Origin: Bacteroides sp.
GTDB taxonomy: Bacteria; Bacteroidota; Bacteroidia; Bacteroidales; Muribaculaceae
Assembly: GCA_014801585.1 (NCBI GenBank)
Contig: JAAVDX010000036.1
Location: 1-61,721, forward strand
DNA: 61,721 nucleotides
Direction: 5' to 3'
Below, piece by piece: positions 8,656 through 17,404 of this stretch. Position 1 is the first letter of the stretch, and every line of letters starts with the position of its first letter. Made by a program: the position numbers and the translations under genes. The notes beneath the pieces were generated by a model that saw only the letters and a list, made by a program, of their open reading frames with translations, made no database searches and was not told where the DNA came from.

Positions 8656-8945
8656 ATCTGGCTTGGTTGGATAGGTTGATAATTCTGATAATGGTAGAGG
8701 AGAGCCGAAGGATGTGATCCTATCGGAAATCGGGGAGACGTAATGTTAGATTAGTCCTTTTTGATAACGTTTAATCGGAGGTGGAAATTATACCTCTTAC
8801 CGTCACATTGACTAACTATGCGCTAAATTAATAAAAAAATCATTAAGTATATTATCCCAATTCTAAAAAATCAAGCTGCTGAGGTTAGATTTTAACGATT
8901 TTTTGGTCTTATTTGCTCTATTATTGGTTAAATTGTAATTAATCG

Positions 8946-8958
8946 TGTTGTGCAACAT
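8946..8958. promoter_or_regulatory. Crp-type dyad upstream of iorA
   Basis: TGTTGTGCAACAT has inverted arms TGTTG/CAACA. Its centre is about 63 bp upstream of the predicted iorA start point, a usual position for a Crp-type activator. Near-identical words occur upstream of mutA (56288) and the EF-G2-like gene (57332). The rest of the 382-base divergent region 8656-9037 is AT-rich with no small gene visible. Confidence 0.5.
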
Positions 8959-8977
8959 TATCAGATAGGATTAAAAA

Positions 8978-9009
8978 TTTTAATAGTCGGTAGGAAAATA
9001 TTATATTTG
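8978..9009 (+). promoter_or_regulatory. Promoter of the iorA operon
   Basis: The -7 box TATATTTG (9002-9009) fits TAnnTTTG exactly, and TTTT (one mismatch to TTTG) lies 20 bases upstream. The start would be near 9015, leaving a leader of about 23 bases before the iorA ATG. Confidence 0.7.
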
Positions 9010-9037
9010 CAGCATTAAGAAAAACCTGAATCTAATC

Positions 9038-10663
9038 ATGAAATTGAAGAAATTACTCTTGGGTGATGAGGCGTTGGCGTTGGGCGCCATAAATGCCGGC
9101 CTTTCCGGGGCATATGCTTATCCGGGCACACCCTCCACAGAGATACTCGAGTTTGTGCAGTCGAACCCGGTTGCAAAAGAACGCCGCCTCCATTCTCATT
9201 GGAGTAGTAATGAGAAAACTGCAGTAGAGGAGGCATTAGGCATGTCTTATTGCGGAAAACGTGCGATCGTCTCAATGAAGCATGTCGGAATGAATGTAGC
9301 AGCCGACGCGTATGTCAATTCTGCAATGACCGGGGCCAATGGTGGACTGCTCGTCATTGCTGCTGACGATCCTTCAATGCATTCTTCGCAAAACGAACAG
9401 GATTCTCGCTACTATGCAGACTTCGCATTGATGCCCGCTCTCGAACCCTCTGATCAGCAAGAAGCGTATGATATGGCCCGATATGGCTTCGAACTTTCAG
9501 AGCGTTTTGCAATTCCGGTAATGGTAAGACTGGTCACACGTCTCAGTCATAGCCGCGCCGTAGTGGAGGTCGACGATGAGGCTGCCTTAGAGAATGAACT
9601 GCATTATCCGCGTTCTCCCCGTCAGTGGGTGCTTATGCCCGCGATCTCTAAGCAAAGATATATCAAACTGCTTGAGGATTATGCTGATTTCGAGGAGGCT
9701 GCTGAGGAATCCCCATTCAACAAGTATGTTGACGCCGACGATAAATCGTTAGGTATCGTAGTAAGTGGTCTCGCATGGAACTATCTCAACGAAGTGTTCC
9801 CGGCCGGAATCCCATATCCTACTCTTAAAATTTCCCAATATCCCATACCGCGAAAGAAGCTTGCCCGTCTTTTCGATGAATGTGATGAAGTTCTGATCAT
9901 CGAGGAGGGTCAGCCCCATCTTGAACGTAAGATTCGCGGAAGTCTTGATCGAAATGGAAAGATCTACGGTAAACTTACGGGCGAACTAAATCTCACCGGC
10001 GAACTCACTCCGGATCTTGTCAAGGCCGCGCTTCTGAAAATCAAGGGAGAGACTGAGCATGTAAGATTTCCGGAAGTGCGCGATGCTTCAAAAGTCACTA
10101 TGCCGCGTCCGCCTGCCCTGTGTCAGGGGTGTGGCCACAGAGATGTCTACGCTGCGCTCAATGGTGTATTGGAGGAATATGACAATCCCAAAGTGTTCGG
10201 TGATATAGGTTGCTACACTCTCGGGTTCCTCGCTCCCTTCAATGCAATTGATACAGTCGTGGACATGGGTGCGTCAATTACGATGGCCAAGGGTGCCTCT
10301 GATGCAGGACAGCATCCGGCGGTTGCTATCATCGGTGATTCTACCTTCACTCACTCCGGTATGACCGGACTACTTGATGCAATCAATGAAAATTCACCGA
10401 TCACTGTTATCATTTCCGATAATCTCACTACCGGCATGACAGGCGGTCAGGATTCCCAAGGCACCGGCAAACTCGAAGATATCTGTCTCGGTCTCGGTGT
10501 AGATCCGGCTCATTGCCGTACAATTGATTCTCTTCCGAAGAATGTCGAGCAGATGAAGACGCTCTTTCGTAAAGAGATTGAATATCAGGGTCTATCCGTA
10601 ATCATCTCCCGCAGAGAATGTATCCAGACTGCGCGTAGACATGCTTCAGCAAATAAGAAATAA
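9038..10663 (+). CDS. iorA: Indolepyruvate ferredoxin oxidoreductase, alpha subunit
   Basis: This 541-residue protein is the thiamine-diphosphate-binding subunit of the oxidoreductase that converts arylpyruvates (indolepyruvate, phenylpyruvate, hydroxyphenylpyruvate) with CoA to arylacetyl-CoA, CO2 and reduced ferredoxin. The N-terminal pyruvate-oxidoreductase domain starts with GDEALALGAINAGLSGAYAYPGTPSTEI. The TPP-binding half contains ALCQGCGHRDVY (about residue 361 onward) and GDSTFTHSGMTG. It ends without the CxxCxxC ferredoxin-like tail of archaeal IorA, so electron exit must use another partner. The partner subunit gene iorB follows 38 bases on. Confidence 0.93.
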   Translation: MKLKKLLLGDEALALGAINAGLSGAYAYPGTPSTEILEFVQSNPVAKERRLHSHWSSNEKTAVEEALGMSYCGKRAIVSMKHVGMNVAADAYVNSAMTGANGGLLVIAADDPSMHSSQNEQDSRYYADFALMPALEPSDQQEAYDMARYGFELSERFAIPVMVRLVTRLSHSRAVVEVDDEAALENELHYPRSPRQWVLMPAISKQRYIKLLEDYADFEEAAEESPFNKYVDADDKSLGIVVSGLAWNYLNEVFPAGIPYPTLKISQYPIPRKKLARLFDECDEVLIIEEGQPHLERKIRGSLDRNGKIYGKLTGELNLTGELTPDLVKAALLKIKGETEHVRFPEVRDASKVTMPRPPALCQGCGHRDVYAALNGVLEEYDNPKVFGDIGCYTLGFLAPFNAIDTVVDMGASITMAKGASDAGQHPAVAIIGDSTFTHSGMTGLLDAINENSPITVIISDNLTTGMTGGQDSQGTGKLEDICLGLGVDPAHCRTIDSLPKNVEQMKTLFRKEIEYQGLSVIISRRECIQTARRHASANKK

Positions 10664-10701
10664 CGGAGTCCGTTTATAATATCCTAAATCGAATAATCTT
10701 A

Positions 10702-11295
10702 ATGAAATCAGATATAATTTTGGCTGGTGTCGGCGGTCAGGGAATCCTATCTATAGCTACTATTCTCGGTTGTGCGGCTCTTAACGAAGGCCTTTATTTG
10801 AAACAGGCGGAGGTACACGGAATGTCACAGCGCGGTGGAGATGTGCAATCTAATCTTCGTCTTAGTAGTAATCCTATATCCAGTGATCTTATCCCTTTGG
10901 GGGCAGGTGATCTGATTGTATCCCTCGAACCCATGGAGGCTCTGCGCTATCTTCCCTATCTCTCAAAAGATGGCTGGATTGTGACTAATACAGTACCTTT
11001 CATCAACATTCCCGAATATCCCGAAATGGAGACAATAATGGAGGATCTCAATAAGGCCGGTAACGTCGTAGCTTTTGATATGGAAGAAGTGGCGAAGGAA
11101 GTGGCCGGTCCGAGAAGTTCCAATATGGTTCTGCTTGGAGCATGCTCACTCTTCATTGACGGACTGAAAGAGGAAGATATAGAAACGGGTATCCGCGAAA
11201 TATTCGGCAGAAAGGGAGAGACCATTGTAGAAAGCAATCTTAAGGCTTTCCGTGCCGGACGCGAACGTGCTAAAGCAATCACCGGGAGATCATAG
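10702..11295 (+). CDS. iorB: Indolepyruvate ferredoxin oxidoreductase, beta subunit
   Basis: 197 residues matching the gamma-type (catalytic partner) domain of 2-oxoacid:ferredoxin oxidoreductases. The start DIILAGVGGQGILSIATILG is the glycine-rich signature, and QAEVHGMSQRGGDVQSNLR is the conserved CoA/subunit-contact segment. It forms the heterodimer with IorA and lies directly downstream on the same strand. Its last codons are followed after 31 bases by the aminotransferase start, consistent with one operon. Confidence 0.93.
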   Translation: MKSDIILAGVGGQGILSIATILGCAALNEGLYLKQAEVHGMSQRGGDVQSNLRLSSNPISSDLIPLGAGDLIVSLEPMEALRYLPYLSKDGWIVTNTVPFINIPEYPEMETIMEDLNKAGNVVAFDMEEVAKEVAGPRSSNMVLLGACSLFIDGLKEEDIETGIREIFGRKGETIVESNLKAFRAGRERAKAITGRS

Positions 11296-11326
11296 CCCTA
11301 AGTTTCATCAAAAGATAAATGATATT

Positions 11327-12649
11327 ATGGCAAAAAGTAATTTCCCCGTGGCCGATGACGTACTCAACGGGATTCTGAATAAGCTGAATATCCCTGATAT
11401 TTCCAGTGCTACGATTCGCCAGATATGTGCTGTGGCAGCCGAACTTGAAGAAGCGACAGGGGAGAAGTTCATACATCTTGAAATCGGTAATCCGGGGCTT
11501 CCGGCTGAATCAATCGGTATAGAATGTGAAGCCGAGGCTCTCCGAAAAGGAGTTGCCAATAAATATCCTGACATTTCGGGTATCCCCCAACTTAAAAAGG
11601 CCGGCAAGGAGTTCATTAAAGCCTTCCTTGATGTAGATGTCGATGAGAAGGGGGTTATACCTACTGTAGGATCCATGCAGGCCTCGTTTACACTGATGTT
11701 GCTTCTAAAGCAGCGTCTTGCTGAGAAGGATACCCTTCTTCTTATTAATCCCGGTTTTCCCGCTCAGCGTCATCAGGCAAAGCTTCTTGGTATGCGAACT
11801 CAGGCTTTCGATATCTATGAATATCGAGGAGAAGCTCTTGAGGCTAAACTTGAGGAGGAACTCTCTTCCGGCCGTGTGACGGCTATGATTTATTCCAACC
11901 CGAATAATCCGGCCTGGACAAACCTTACAGAGCGCGAATTGGAGATAATCGGAAGAATGGCAACAAAATATGATGCCATTGTGCTCGAAGATCTTGCTTA
12001 CATGGGTATGGATTTCCGTAAGGATTTCGGCCATCCGGGCGAAGCTCCATTCATTCCGACGGTGGCTAAATATACGGATAATTATATTCTGCTTGTGTCA
12101 GCATCCAAGATTTTCAGTTATGCGGGTCAGCGTATTGCAGTCGTGGGTATGAGTCCGTCGGTTTATTCGCGCCATTATGAATTCTTTGAGAAATTCTATG
12201 AAATGCCTGCCTTCGGAGATGCTTATATTTATGGAGTGCTTTATTGTGCATCTTCCGGTGCTACTCATTCTGCTCAATATGCTCTTGCGGGGATGATGGA
12301 AGCTGCCTCAAAAGGTAGACTCAACTTCGTAGAGCATACCTCTGAATATGGCCGACGTGCAAAGATTGTAAAAAAATCCTTCACTGACAATGGATTCCAT
12401 CTTGTCTATGCTATAGATGGAGATCAACCTATCTCCGACGGGTTCTTCTTCACTATGGGGTATCCGGATATGCAGGGAAAAGATCTTCAGCGCGAACTTA
12501 TGAAGCACGGAATCTCATCTATTTCACTCCCTTCTACCGGTAGCGATCAGGAAGGCGTCAGAGTGACGATCTCTATGGTATCTTCATCTGACGATATGGC
12601 AACTCTCGAGAATCGCCTAAGGGCCTTTAATGAATCAAATAAGCACTGA
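11327..12649 (+). CDS. Class I/II PLP-dependent aminotransferase
   Basis: 440 residues counted from the ATG at 11327, preferred over the upstream frame that overlaps iorB, because similarity to aminotransferases begins only after it. The fold-type I signatures are present: YSNPNNPAWTNLTERE, the aspartate of VLEDLAYMGMDF, and the PLP lysine K261 in SASKIFSYAGQRIA. In context it would deaminate aromatic amino acids to the arylpyruvates used by IorAB, but the substrate cannot be read from sequence. Placement between iorAB and a CoA-transferase is the main argument. Confidence 0.88.
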   Translation: MAKSNFPVADDVLNGILNKLNIPDISSATIRQICAVAAELEEATGEKFIHLEIGNPGLPAESIGIECEAEALRKGVANKYPDISGIPQLKKAGKEFIKAFLDVDVDEKGVIPTVGSMQASFTLMLLLKQRLAEKDTLLLINPGFPAQRHQAKLLGMRTQAFDIYEYRGEALEAKLEEELSSGRVTAMIYSNPNNPAWTNLTERELEIIGRMATKYDAIVLEDLAYMGMDFRKDFGHPGEAPFIPTVAKYTDNYILLVSASKIFSYAGQRIAVVGMSPSVYSRHYEFFEKFYEMPAFGDAYIYGVLYCASSGATHSAQYALAGMMEAASKGRLNFVEHTSEYGRRAKIVKKSFTDNGFHLVYAIDGDQPISDGFFFTMGYPDMQGKDLQRELMKHGISSISLPSTGSDQEGVRVTISMVSSSDDMATLENRLRAFNESNKH

Positions 12650-12664
12650 GAATATTCACAACGA

Positions 12665-12704
12665 TATCGGGACGTCTCCACAGGTGTGCGGATGCGTCCC
12701 GATA
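12665..12704. terminator. Inverted repeat between aminotransferase and CoA-transferase genes
   Basis: A 10-bp perfect stem (TATCGGGACG with 12695-12704) encloses a 20-base loop. No good T-run follows (CGTATATTTATTA), so it may be a weak attenuator or processing hairpin rather than a true terminator. Confidence 0.4.
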
Positions 12705-12758
12705 CGTATATTTATTATCCAAATTACTTTATAACCCCCCAAACATCAATCGTAAAAT

Positions 12759-14057
12759 ATGTCTATCAAATATATGTCGGCAGATGAAGCCGTGAAGTTG
12801 ATTGAAAATGACGATCACGTCTTTATTCAAGGTTCGACATCTACTCCTGAGGTGCTTATAGATGCCCTTACAAGACGTGCCGACGAACTTCGCAATGTGA
12901 CGCTGTATTCCGCATTTGCTGTGGCACGTCGCCCCGCTCCCTATTGTGATCCTAAGTATCTTGAATCTTTTAATGTAGTATCGTTCTTTGTATCCAATTC
13001 CGTCAGAGAATACATCCATCAAGGTTTCGGATCCATGGTGCCTCGATTCTTAGGTGAAGTGCCGGCTCTGTTTCGTGACGGAACGTGTAGGGTAGATGTA
13101 GCCCTGATCAACTGTTCAATGCCTGATGAGAATGGTAATGTCAGCTTTGGAGTCTCTGCTGACCTCGCAACTTCAGCAGTAGAGTGTGCCGACAGGGTTA
13201 TTGCTCAGATTAATCCTCACATGCCGTTCTCTTTCGGAGATCCGGTTATCAATCTCTCGCAGCTATCTGCTGCTGTCCTGGTTGACGAACCACTTGTTGA
13301 AGTCCCTACCGCTATTCCGACTGAAAAGGAGATCCGAATCGGTAATTTTATTGCCGAGCATATTCCTGATGGTGCTACACTTCAAATTGGCGTAGGAGGT
13401 ATCCCAAATGCCGTTATACGCGCATTGGAGAATCATAAACATCTCGGATTGCATACGGAGGCTATGACTGATGGTGTATTGCCTCTGCTCGAGAAAGGAA
13501 TAATCGATAATTCTGAGAAGAAAGTGATGCCGGGAATATCTGTGGCATCTCTTGCGCTTGGATCGAGACGTCTTTATGATTATATGAATTATAACAAAGA
13601 TATAATCTTCAAAGATGTTGCCTGGACAAATAATCCATTTGTCATAGCACAAAATCCCAAAGTAATGTCGATAAATTCATGTCTTGAGATTGACCTTACC
13701 GGGCAAGTCTGTGCTGATTCTATCGGTACAAAAATCTTCTCAAGCGTAGGAGGTCAGCATGACTTCGTATATGGTGCATCCCAGAGCGAAGGAGGAAAGT
13801 CTTTCCTCGCAATGTTATCTACTACGGGAAAGGGAATGACGAAAATTAAACCGGTTCTTACGGAGGGCGCAGGTGTCGTCACAACGCGGTTCCAGACAAA
13901 TTATGTTGCTACGGAACATGGAATCGTAAATTTGCGAGGAAAAACGCTTCCTGAGCGCGCAAAACTTATGATCTCGATAGCAGCTCCGGAATATCGTGAA
14001 GAACTCGAGAGAGCGGCCGCAGAACGCTTTGGAAGGTCATTCCTTATCCTGCGATGA
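12759..14057 (+). CDS. Acetyl-CoA hydrolase/transferase family CoA-transferase
   Basis: 432 residues of the class I CoA-transferase family (acetyl-CoA hydrolase / 4-hydroxybutyrate CoA-transferase type). The catalytic glutamate is E234 in GLHTEAMTDGV. The glycine-rich VGVGGIP-type loop precedes it (IGVGGIPNAV) and the C-terminal FATEHG-like motif reads YVATEHGIVNLRG. Such enzymes swap CoA between acyl groups and acetate. Downstream of iorAB and an aminotransferase it could convert arylacetyl-CoA plus acetate into arylacetate plus acetyl-CoA. The family is secure and the acyl substrate is inferred. Confidence 0.88.
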   Translation: MSIKYMSADEAVKLIENDDHVFIQGSTSTPEVLIDALTRRADELRNVTLYSAFAVARRPAPYCDPKYLESFNVVSFFVSNSVREYIHQGFGSMVPRFLGEVPALFRDGTCRVDVALINCSMPDENGNVSFGVSADLATSAVECADRVIAQINPHMPFSFGDPVINLSQLSAAVLVDEPLVEVPTAIPTEKEIRIGNFIAEHIPDGATLQIGVGGIPNAVIRALENHKHLGLHTEAMTDGVLPLLEKGIIDNSEKKVMPGISVASLALGSRRLYDYMNYNKDIIFKDVAWTNNPFVIAQNPKVMSINSCLEIDLTGQVCADSIGTKIFSSVGGQHDFVYGASQSEGGKSFLAMLSTTGKGMTKIKPVLTEGAGVVTTRFQTNYVATEHGIVNLRGKTLPERAKLMISIAAPEYREELERAAAERFGRSFLILR

Positions 14058-14093
14058 ATGATTGTATAATCGTAGGCTAAGAACGTCGGATAT

Positions 14094-14140
14094 AAAAATA
14101 CCATCATATGAAGAATTCTCTTAATATGATGGTATTTTTT
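14094..14140 (+). terminator. Terminator of the ior/CoA-transferase unit
   Basis: A 16-bp perfect stem (14094-14109 with 14124-14139, arm AAAAATACCATCATAT) with a 14-base loop has T-runs on both strands. It ends the plus-strand unit 36 bases past the CoA-transferase stop. Confidence 0.9.
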
Positions 14141-14223
14141 CGCTCTGTAGTGTTATAATATCGGAAAGTATTCATGCCATCAATCAATTTTAATGATTGG
14201 ATATAATTTTCTTAATACAATTT

Positions 14224-15363
14224 ATGGATGAATCGCAAAAAATTGAACGGATTAAACAATTATGGATTGATACATTCGGCGATAGCCGATCGTATGTAGA
14301 TATGATTGTGGATGGTTATTATGATAATAATATTTGCTTGAATATCTTTGAGGGAGATCAGATAATCTCCTCATCTCTTGTCATTCCATATAAGTTCGTA
14401 GAACATCCGAAAGAAGAATATAGTAAAAATATAAAATATGTCGGAGATTATTTGTGTGGCCTGTCTACCGTATCGACTCGAAGAGGCGAGGGTCTGATGA
14501 AGAGAATTATTTCCCGGATTGAAGATAATTCAAAGAGTAATAATTCAGATTTTACCTTTCTTATTCCGGCTGATGATAAATTGCGTAGATATTATTATAA
14601 GCTTGGTTATAGAAACACATCTTTAAGAACGTTTATAACGTTTTCTTCCGTGAAAAATACCCGAGAATTTTCCGGAAAATCCGAGCGGGTAAATAATGGG
14701 TATGATGCTTATGATTCTCAGGATTTATTTAATGATAAAATCCAAATAATAAGCCGCAATATTATAGCGGAAAATAGTACGGTATTTGATGATTTATTAA
14801 GTGAAATTATTCCACTTATTCGGCAGCATGAATCCGATTTATTTTTCATGTCCGAAGATCCATATATTACTGATGCTTCGATTGCTGCTAAAAAGTTATC
14901 TAATAATTCTGCATATAATATTCTCCGAGGTCATGATCGTAATCTAATATGTATTACACATTCATTTAAGCAGTGGCGTGATATAATTGAAGATCTTTTA
15001 CGTGATGAATCATCAATATTTATCTTGAGAGATTCTGATGAGTCTATCCTATCCATTGTTATTTATACTGTAAAGAATAGATTATATCCTGTCTATGGAA
15101 ATGGACAGAATATAATTCGTAATCTTATATATATATTATCAGAGAATATATTGCGTAAGCTCAAAAATATTGAATCGAACAATTCGATCGAGATAGTTAT
15201 AAGCAATCCAATAGAAGGAGGTATTCTCTCGGAACTTATATCGAAGAATTATCATTTTGAGTCATACGATATTTTATTACGAAATGAAGAGTATGGAATG
15301 GCAAAAATATTCAACCATCGCGTATCTCCTTCAGATATTGTCATGAGTTTTATGTTTGATTAA
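14224..15363 (+). CDS. GNAT-family N-acetyltransferase
   Basis: 379 residues. The ATG at 14224 gives a start (MDESQKIERIKQLWIDTFGD) typical of Bacteroidetes GNAT proteins of the Eis-like, sterol-carrier-type layout; the frame is open to 14197. The acetyl-CoA loop is visible as GLSTVSTRRGEGLMKRII. The substrate is unknown. Codon use is far more AT-rich (many AAT, ATA, TTA) than in the flanking ior and uvrA genes, and it borders a 1.3-kb non-coding AT-rich stretch, which suggests acquisition or relaxed selection. Confidence 0.8.
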   Translation: MDESQKIERIKQLWIDTFGDSRSYVDMIVDGYYDNNICLNIFEGDQIISSSLVIPYKFVEHPKEEYSKNIKYVGDYLCGLSTVSTRRGEGLMKRIISRIEDNSKSNNSDFTFLIPADDKLRRYYYKLGYRNTSLRTFITFSSVKNTREFSGKSERVNNGYDAYDSQDLFNDKIQIISRNIIAENSTVFDDLLSEIIPLIRQHESDLFFMSEDPYITDASIAAKKLSNNSAYNILRGHDRNLICITHSFKQWRDIIEDLLRDESSIFILRDSDESILSIVIYTVKNRLYPVYGNGQNIIRNLIYILSENILRKLKNIESNNSIEIVISNPIEGGILSELISKNYHFESYDILLRNEEYGMAKIFNHRVSPSDIVMSFMFD

Positions 15364-15389
15364 CCTCCCTTCTCTTACTATAGTAGTTC

Positions 15390-15491
15390 ATGGCCTATCG
15401 AAATCTACTGAGTAAGGGCCATACAAAAATTTGTTTCCGCCATGAGGATTACGGTTTATTGAATCCTTATGGCGCAGATTGCTTAAATCTG
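15390..15491 (+). ncRNA. Three consecutive hairpins, possible structured RNA
   Basis: Hairpin 1 pairs ATGGCC (15390-15395) with GGCCAT (15417-15422). Hairpin 2 pairs CGCCATGAGGATT (15438-15450) with 15462-15474, with one G-U pair. Hairpin 3 pairs CAGATT (15475-15480) with AATCTG (15486-15491) and stacks directly on hairpin 2. A T-rich run follows (about 15540-15550). I recognise no known RNA family, so this may be a small RNA, a 3' end of the GNAT transcript, or chance. Confidence 0.3.
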
Positions 15492-16048
15492 TTTCTGTTC
15501 CCTATTTGTGTTGTCTTTCCATCTATAAATTTAAAAAAACAATTTTTTTCATCTCTTCGGGCAGTTTGTCGTTTGTAAAAGGGCAATTATAGGAGTATTT
15601 ACTTATCTGAAGTTAAATATTTGAATTTTTCAATCTAATCTAAATATTTATATATTAGAATAATAATGATTAAAAAGTCACTTTCAAACACTCTGAGAAT
15701 TGAATAAAGTAACGTCTCTTGATAACTCTCCTGTAAAATTTCAAATCTCAGATCTCAAAATAGCAAGTTAGATTATACTGATCTCAAGAATGTTAATTAT
15801 TAACCGGACATTGTAGGTTCAGATATACGATATGAACATTTAGCACTAATTTATAACAGATCAGAGTATGATGGAATGAGGAATCCTATATTGTCGGTCA
15901 ATATGTGTAACTATCTAATGTTTAGATGTAATACTATTTATCCCGGTAGTTGATTGGCTTGAAATAGACTTCTTATATTTCATTACCATATCCCGGATGA
16001 AGCCGAAAGAATCGGAAATGATATGCAAATTATCATTGAGTATTTAAG

Positions 16049-16283
16049 TTTGTAAAATCCTGAATTATGGATAGGGGAGGACTCAATTGTAAATTGGACA
16101 AATTGGGATAAAATCTATTTAATTAGAAAACTGTTTTGATCATGTTTGCAAATGATGTTTACAGATATATAGTGTATTACTATGTTTACAAATGTATTTG
16201 TAAAATAATTTGCAATAATTTAAGATAATCCTTTAATGTATTGAATTGGGAATTTGTAAATGCATATGCAACAATTTACAAAT
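16049..16283. repeat. Cluster of TTTGTAAA-like words with a 32-bp dyad
   Basis: Copies of TTTGTAAA, TTTGCAAA or their complements occur near 16049, 16087, 16145, 16185, 16197, 16208, 16252 and 16274, with one more at 16511. The best is a 32-bp dyad: ATTTGTAAAT (16252-16261) and ATTTACAAAT (16274-16283) around the palindrome GCATATGC. They lie upstream of the HTH gene and may be its operators. Low GC content raises the chance of random matches. Confidence 0.45.
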
Positions 16284-16578
16284 AGATTTCATACCTATTA
16301 TAATTATAATGTAAATAACATTCATTAACATCGCATATAACTTTCTACATGTTAGATAATTAACATTAGTTATTCGTTGAATAGGCTAAGAATCTAATGA
16401 AAAATCTGAAGTAGGTGTGAATTTTGGAAGATTTCGCTATTTTTGTTATTAACAATCAGTATAATGTAGCTTTTATAGATATCTTATATTTAATGTCTAT
16501 ATCAGTTGACTTTGTAAATGTAAACGATATAATGTGCAAAACGGAATTTATAAATCCAAATATGTTTAATAATGAAAA

Positions 16579-16610
16579 TTTGCATAATTGAAAATTTTTA
16601 GTTACATTTG
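16579..16610 (+). promoter_or_regulatory. Promoter of the HTH regulator gene
   Basis: TTTG (16579-16582), 20 bases, TACATTTG (16603-16610) match the Bacteroidetes consensus exactly. The start would be near 16617, about 28 bases before the ATG. The -7 box itself reads on as TTTGTAA, overlapping the repeated word upstream, which would suit autoregulation. Confidence 0.8.
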
Positions 16611-16644
16611 TAATCTAAATTATTTCACTTAGAAAACCCATATA

Positions 16645-17265
16645 ATGGAAGAAAGCGTAGCAACTCGTCTAAAACTCTTCATAGATACAAATGATCTATC
16701 ATCCACACAATTTGCCGACATGTGTGGTATCCCACGTCCTACGCTCTCTCAGATCCTTAGTGGTCGCAATAAGAAGATTAGCGATATTCTCGTTGGTCAG
16801 ATTCATAAGGCTTTTCCTGATCTTTCAGTAGTTTGGCTCCTTTTTGGCGAAGGTCCTGTCAAAGTCGGTATTAATAAGAATCTTGGATCAACCTCGGAGT
16901 CTATTTCGCAACGGGATGATGATAGCGGCAAGGTGTTTTCAGGAGATTGTCAGCCTTCCGGATCGTATACGGTTCCTGATGGTAAAGTCCAGCCTAATTT
17001 CTCCAATATTTCTTCTGAAAGACGTTCTCAGAATTTAGAAATGTGTCCGGATAATCGGGAAGGAGATGGAAATTCAAACCTCAGAGCGTTAAAACCGGGT
17101 GAAAATATAGGTAACGCTCGTAGTAATCAGGTATTTGAATCTGATTTGAGAATTCTTGATTTGCAAAGGCAAATAGATCAAATGCGTCAAAATCCGCGAA
17201 AAGTCCTCCAGATTACCATTTATTATGATGATTCTACATTTGAAACGTTCATACCAAAGAGTTGA
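16645..17265 (+). CDS. Helix-turn-helix transcriptional regulator
   Basis: 206 residues. An N-terminal XRE-like helix-turn-helix (about residues 7-65, with FADMCGIPRPTLSQILSGRNKK as recognition region) is followed by WLLFGEGP, a usual end of this domain in Bacteroidetes. Residues 75-165 are polar and low in structure. A short helical segment (ILDLQRQIDQMR) and a compact C-terminal tail (KVLQITIYYDDSTFETFIPKS) complete it. It has its own consensus promoter. The target is unknown, and the repeated TTTGTAAA words upstream are the first candidate. Confidence 0.85.
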   Translation: MEESVATRLKLFIDTNDLSSTQFADMCGIPRPTLSQILSGRNKKISDILVGQIHKAFPDLSVVWLLFGEGPVKVGINKNLGSTSESISQRDDDSGKVFSGDCQPSGSYTVPDGKVQPNFSNISSERRSQNLEMCPDNREGDGNSNLRALKPGENIGNARSNQVFESDLRILDLQRQIDQMRQNPRKVLQITIYYDDSTFETFIPKS

Positions 17266-17341
17266 ACCGTCATGATCGGGTACTCTCTTCTTACAGTAGT
17301 GCAATATCGCTACTAACATTTCGTTATATATTAAGGTAAAG

Positions 17342-17370
17342 ACAGAATCCCTTAACTGGATTCTGTTTTG
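17342..17370 (+). terminator. Terminator of the HTH gene
   Basis: A 9-bp stem ACAGAATCC/GGATTCTGT with loop CTTAACT runs into TTTTGCTTAT. It lies 76 bases past the HTH stop. Confidence 0.75.
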
Positions 17371-17404
17371 CTTATCTTACCATCCCGATTAAATTATTTA
17401 TTTT

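Larger units (their letters stand above)
15364..16578. other. AT-rich non-coding region
   Basis: About 1.2 kb with no convincing reading frame on either strand. The only open frame of note (15390-15578) overlaps hairpins and looks like no protein I know. Composition is strongly AT. It holds three adjacent hairpins at its start (15390-15491) and many TTTGTAAA-like words toward its end. It could be a leader or operator region for the HTH gene downstream, or the decayed remains of lost genes. Confidence 0.6.

Noticed and set aside
11252..11326. A longer N-terminus for the aminotransferase
   Set aside because: It would overlap the end of iorB by 44 bases and adds residues with no family similarity; the ATG at 11327 fits better.
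15390..15578. A 62-residue open frame in the AT-rich gap
   Set aside because: It starts inside hairpin 1, has no promoter or recognisable sequence, and the hairpins explain the region better.
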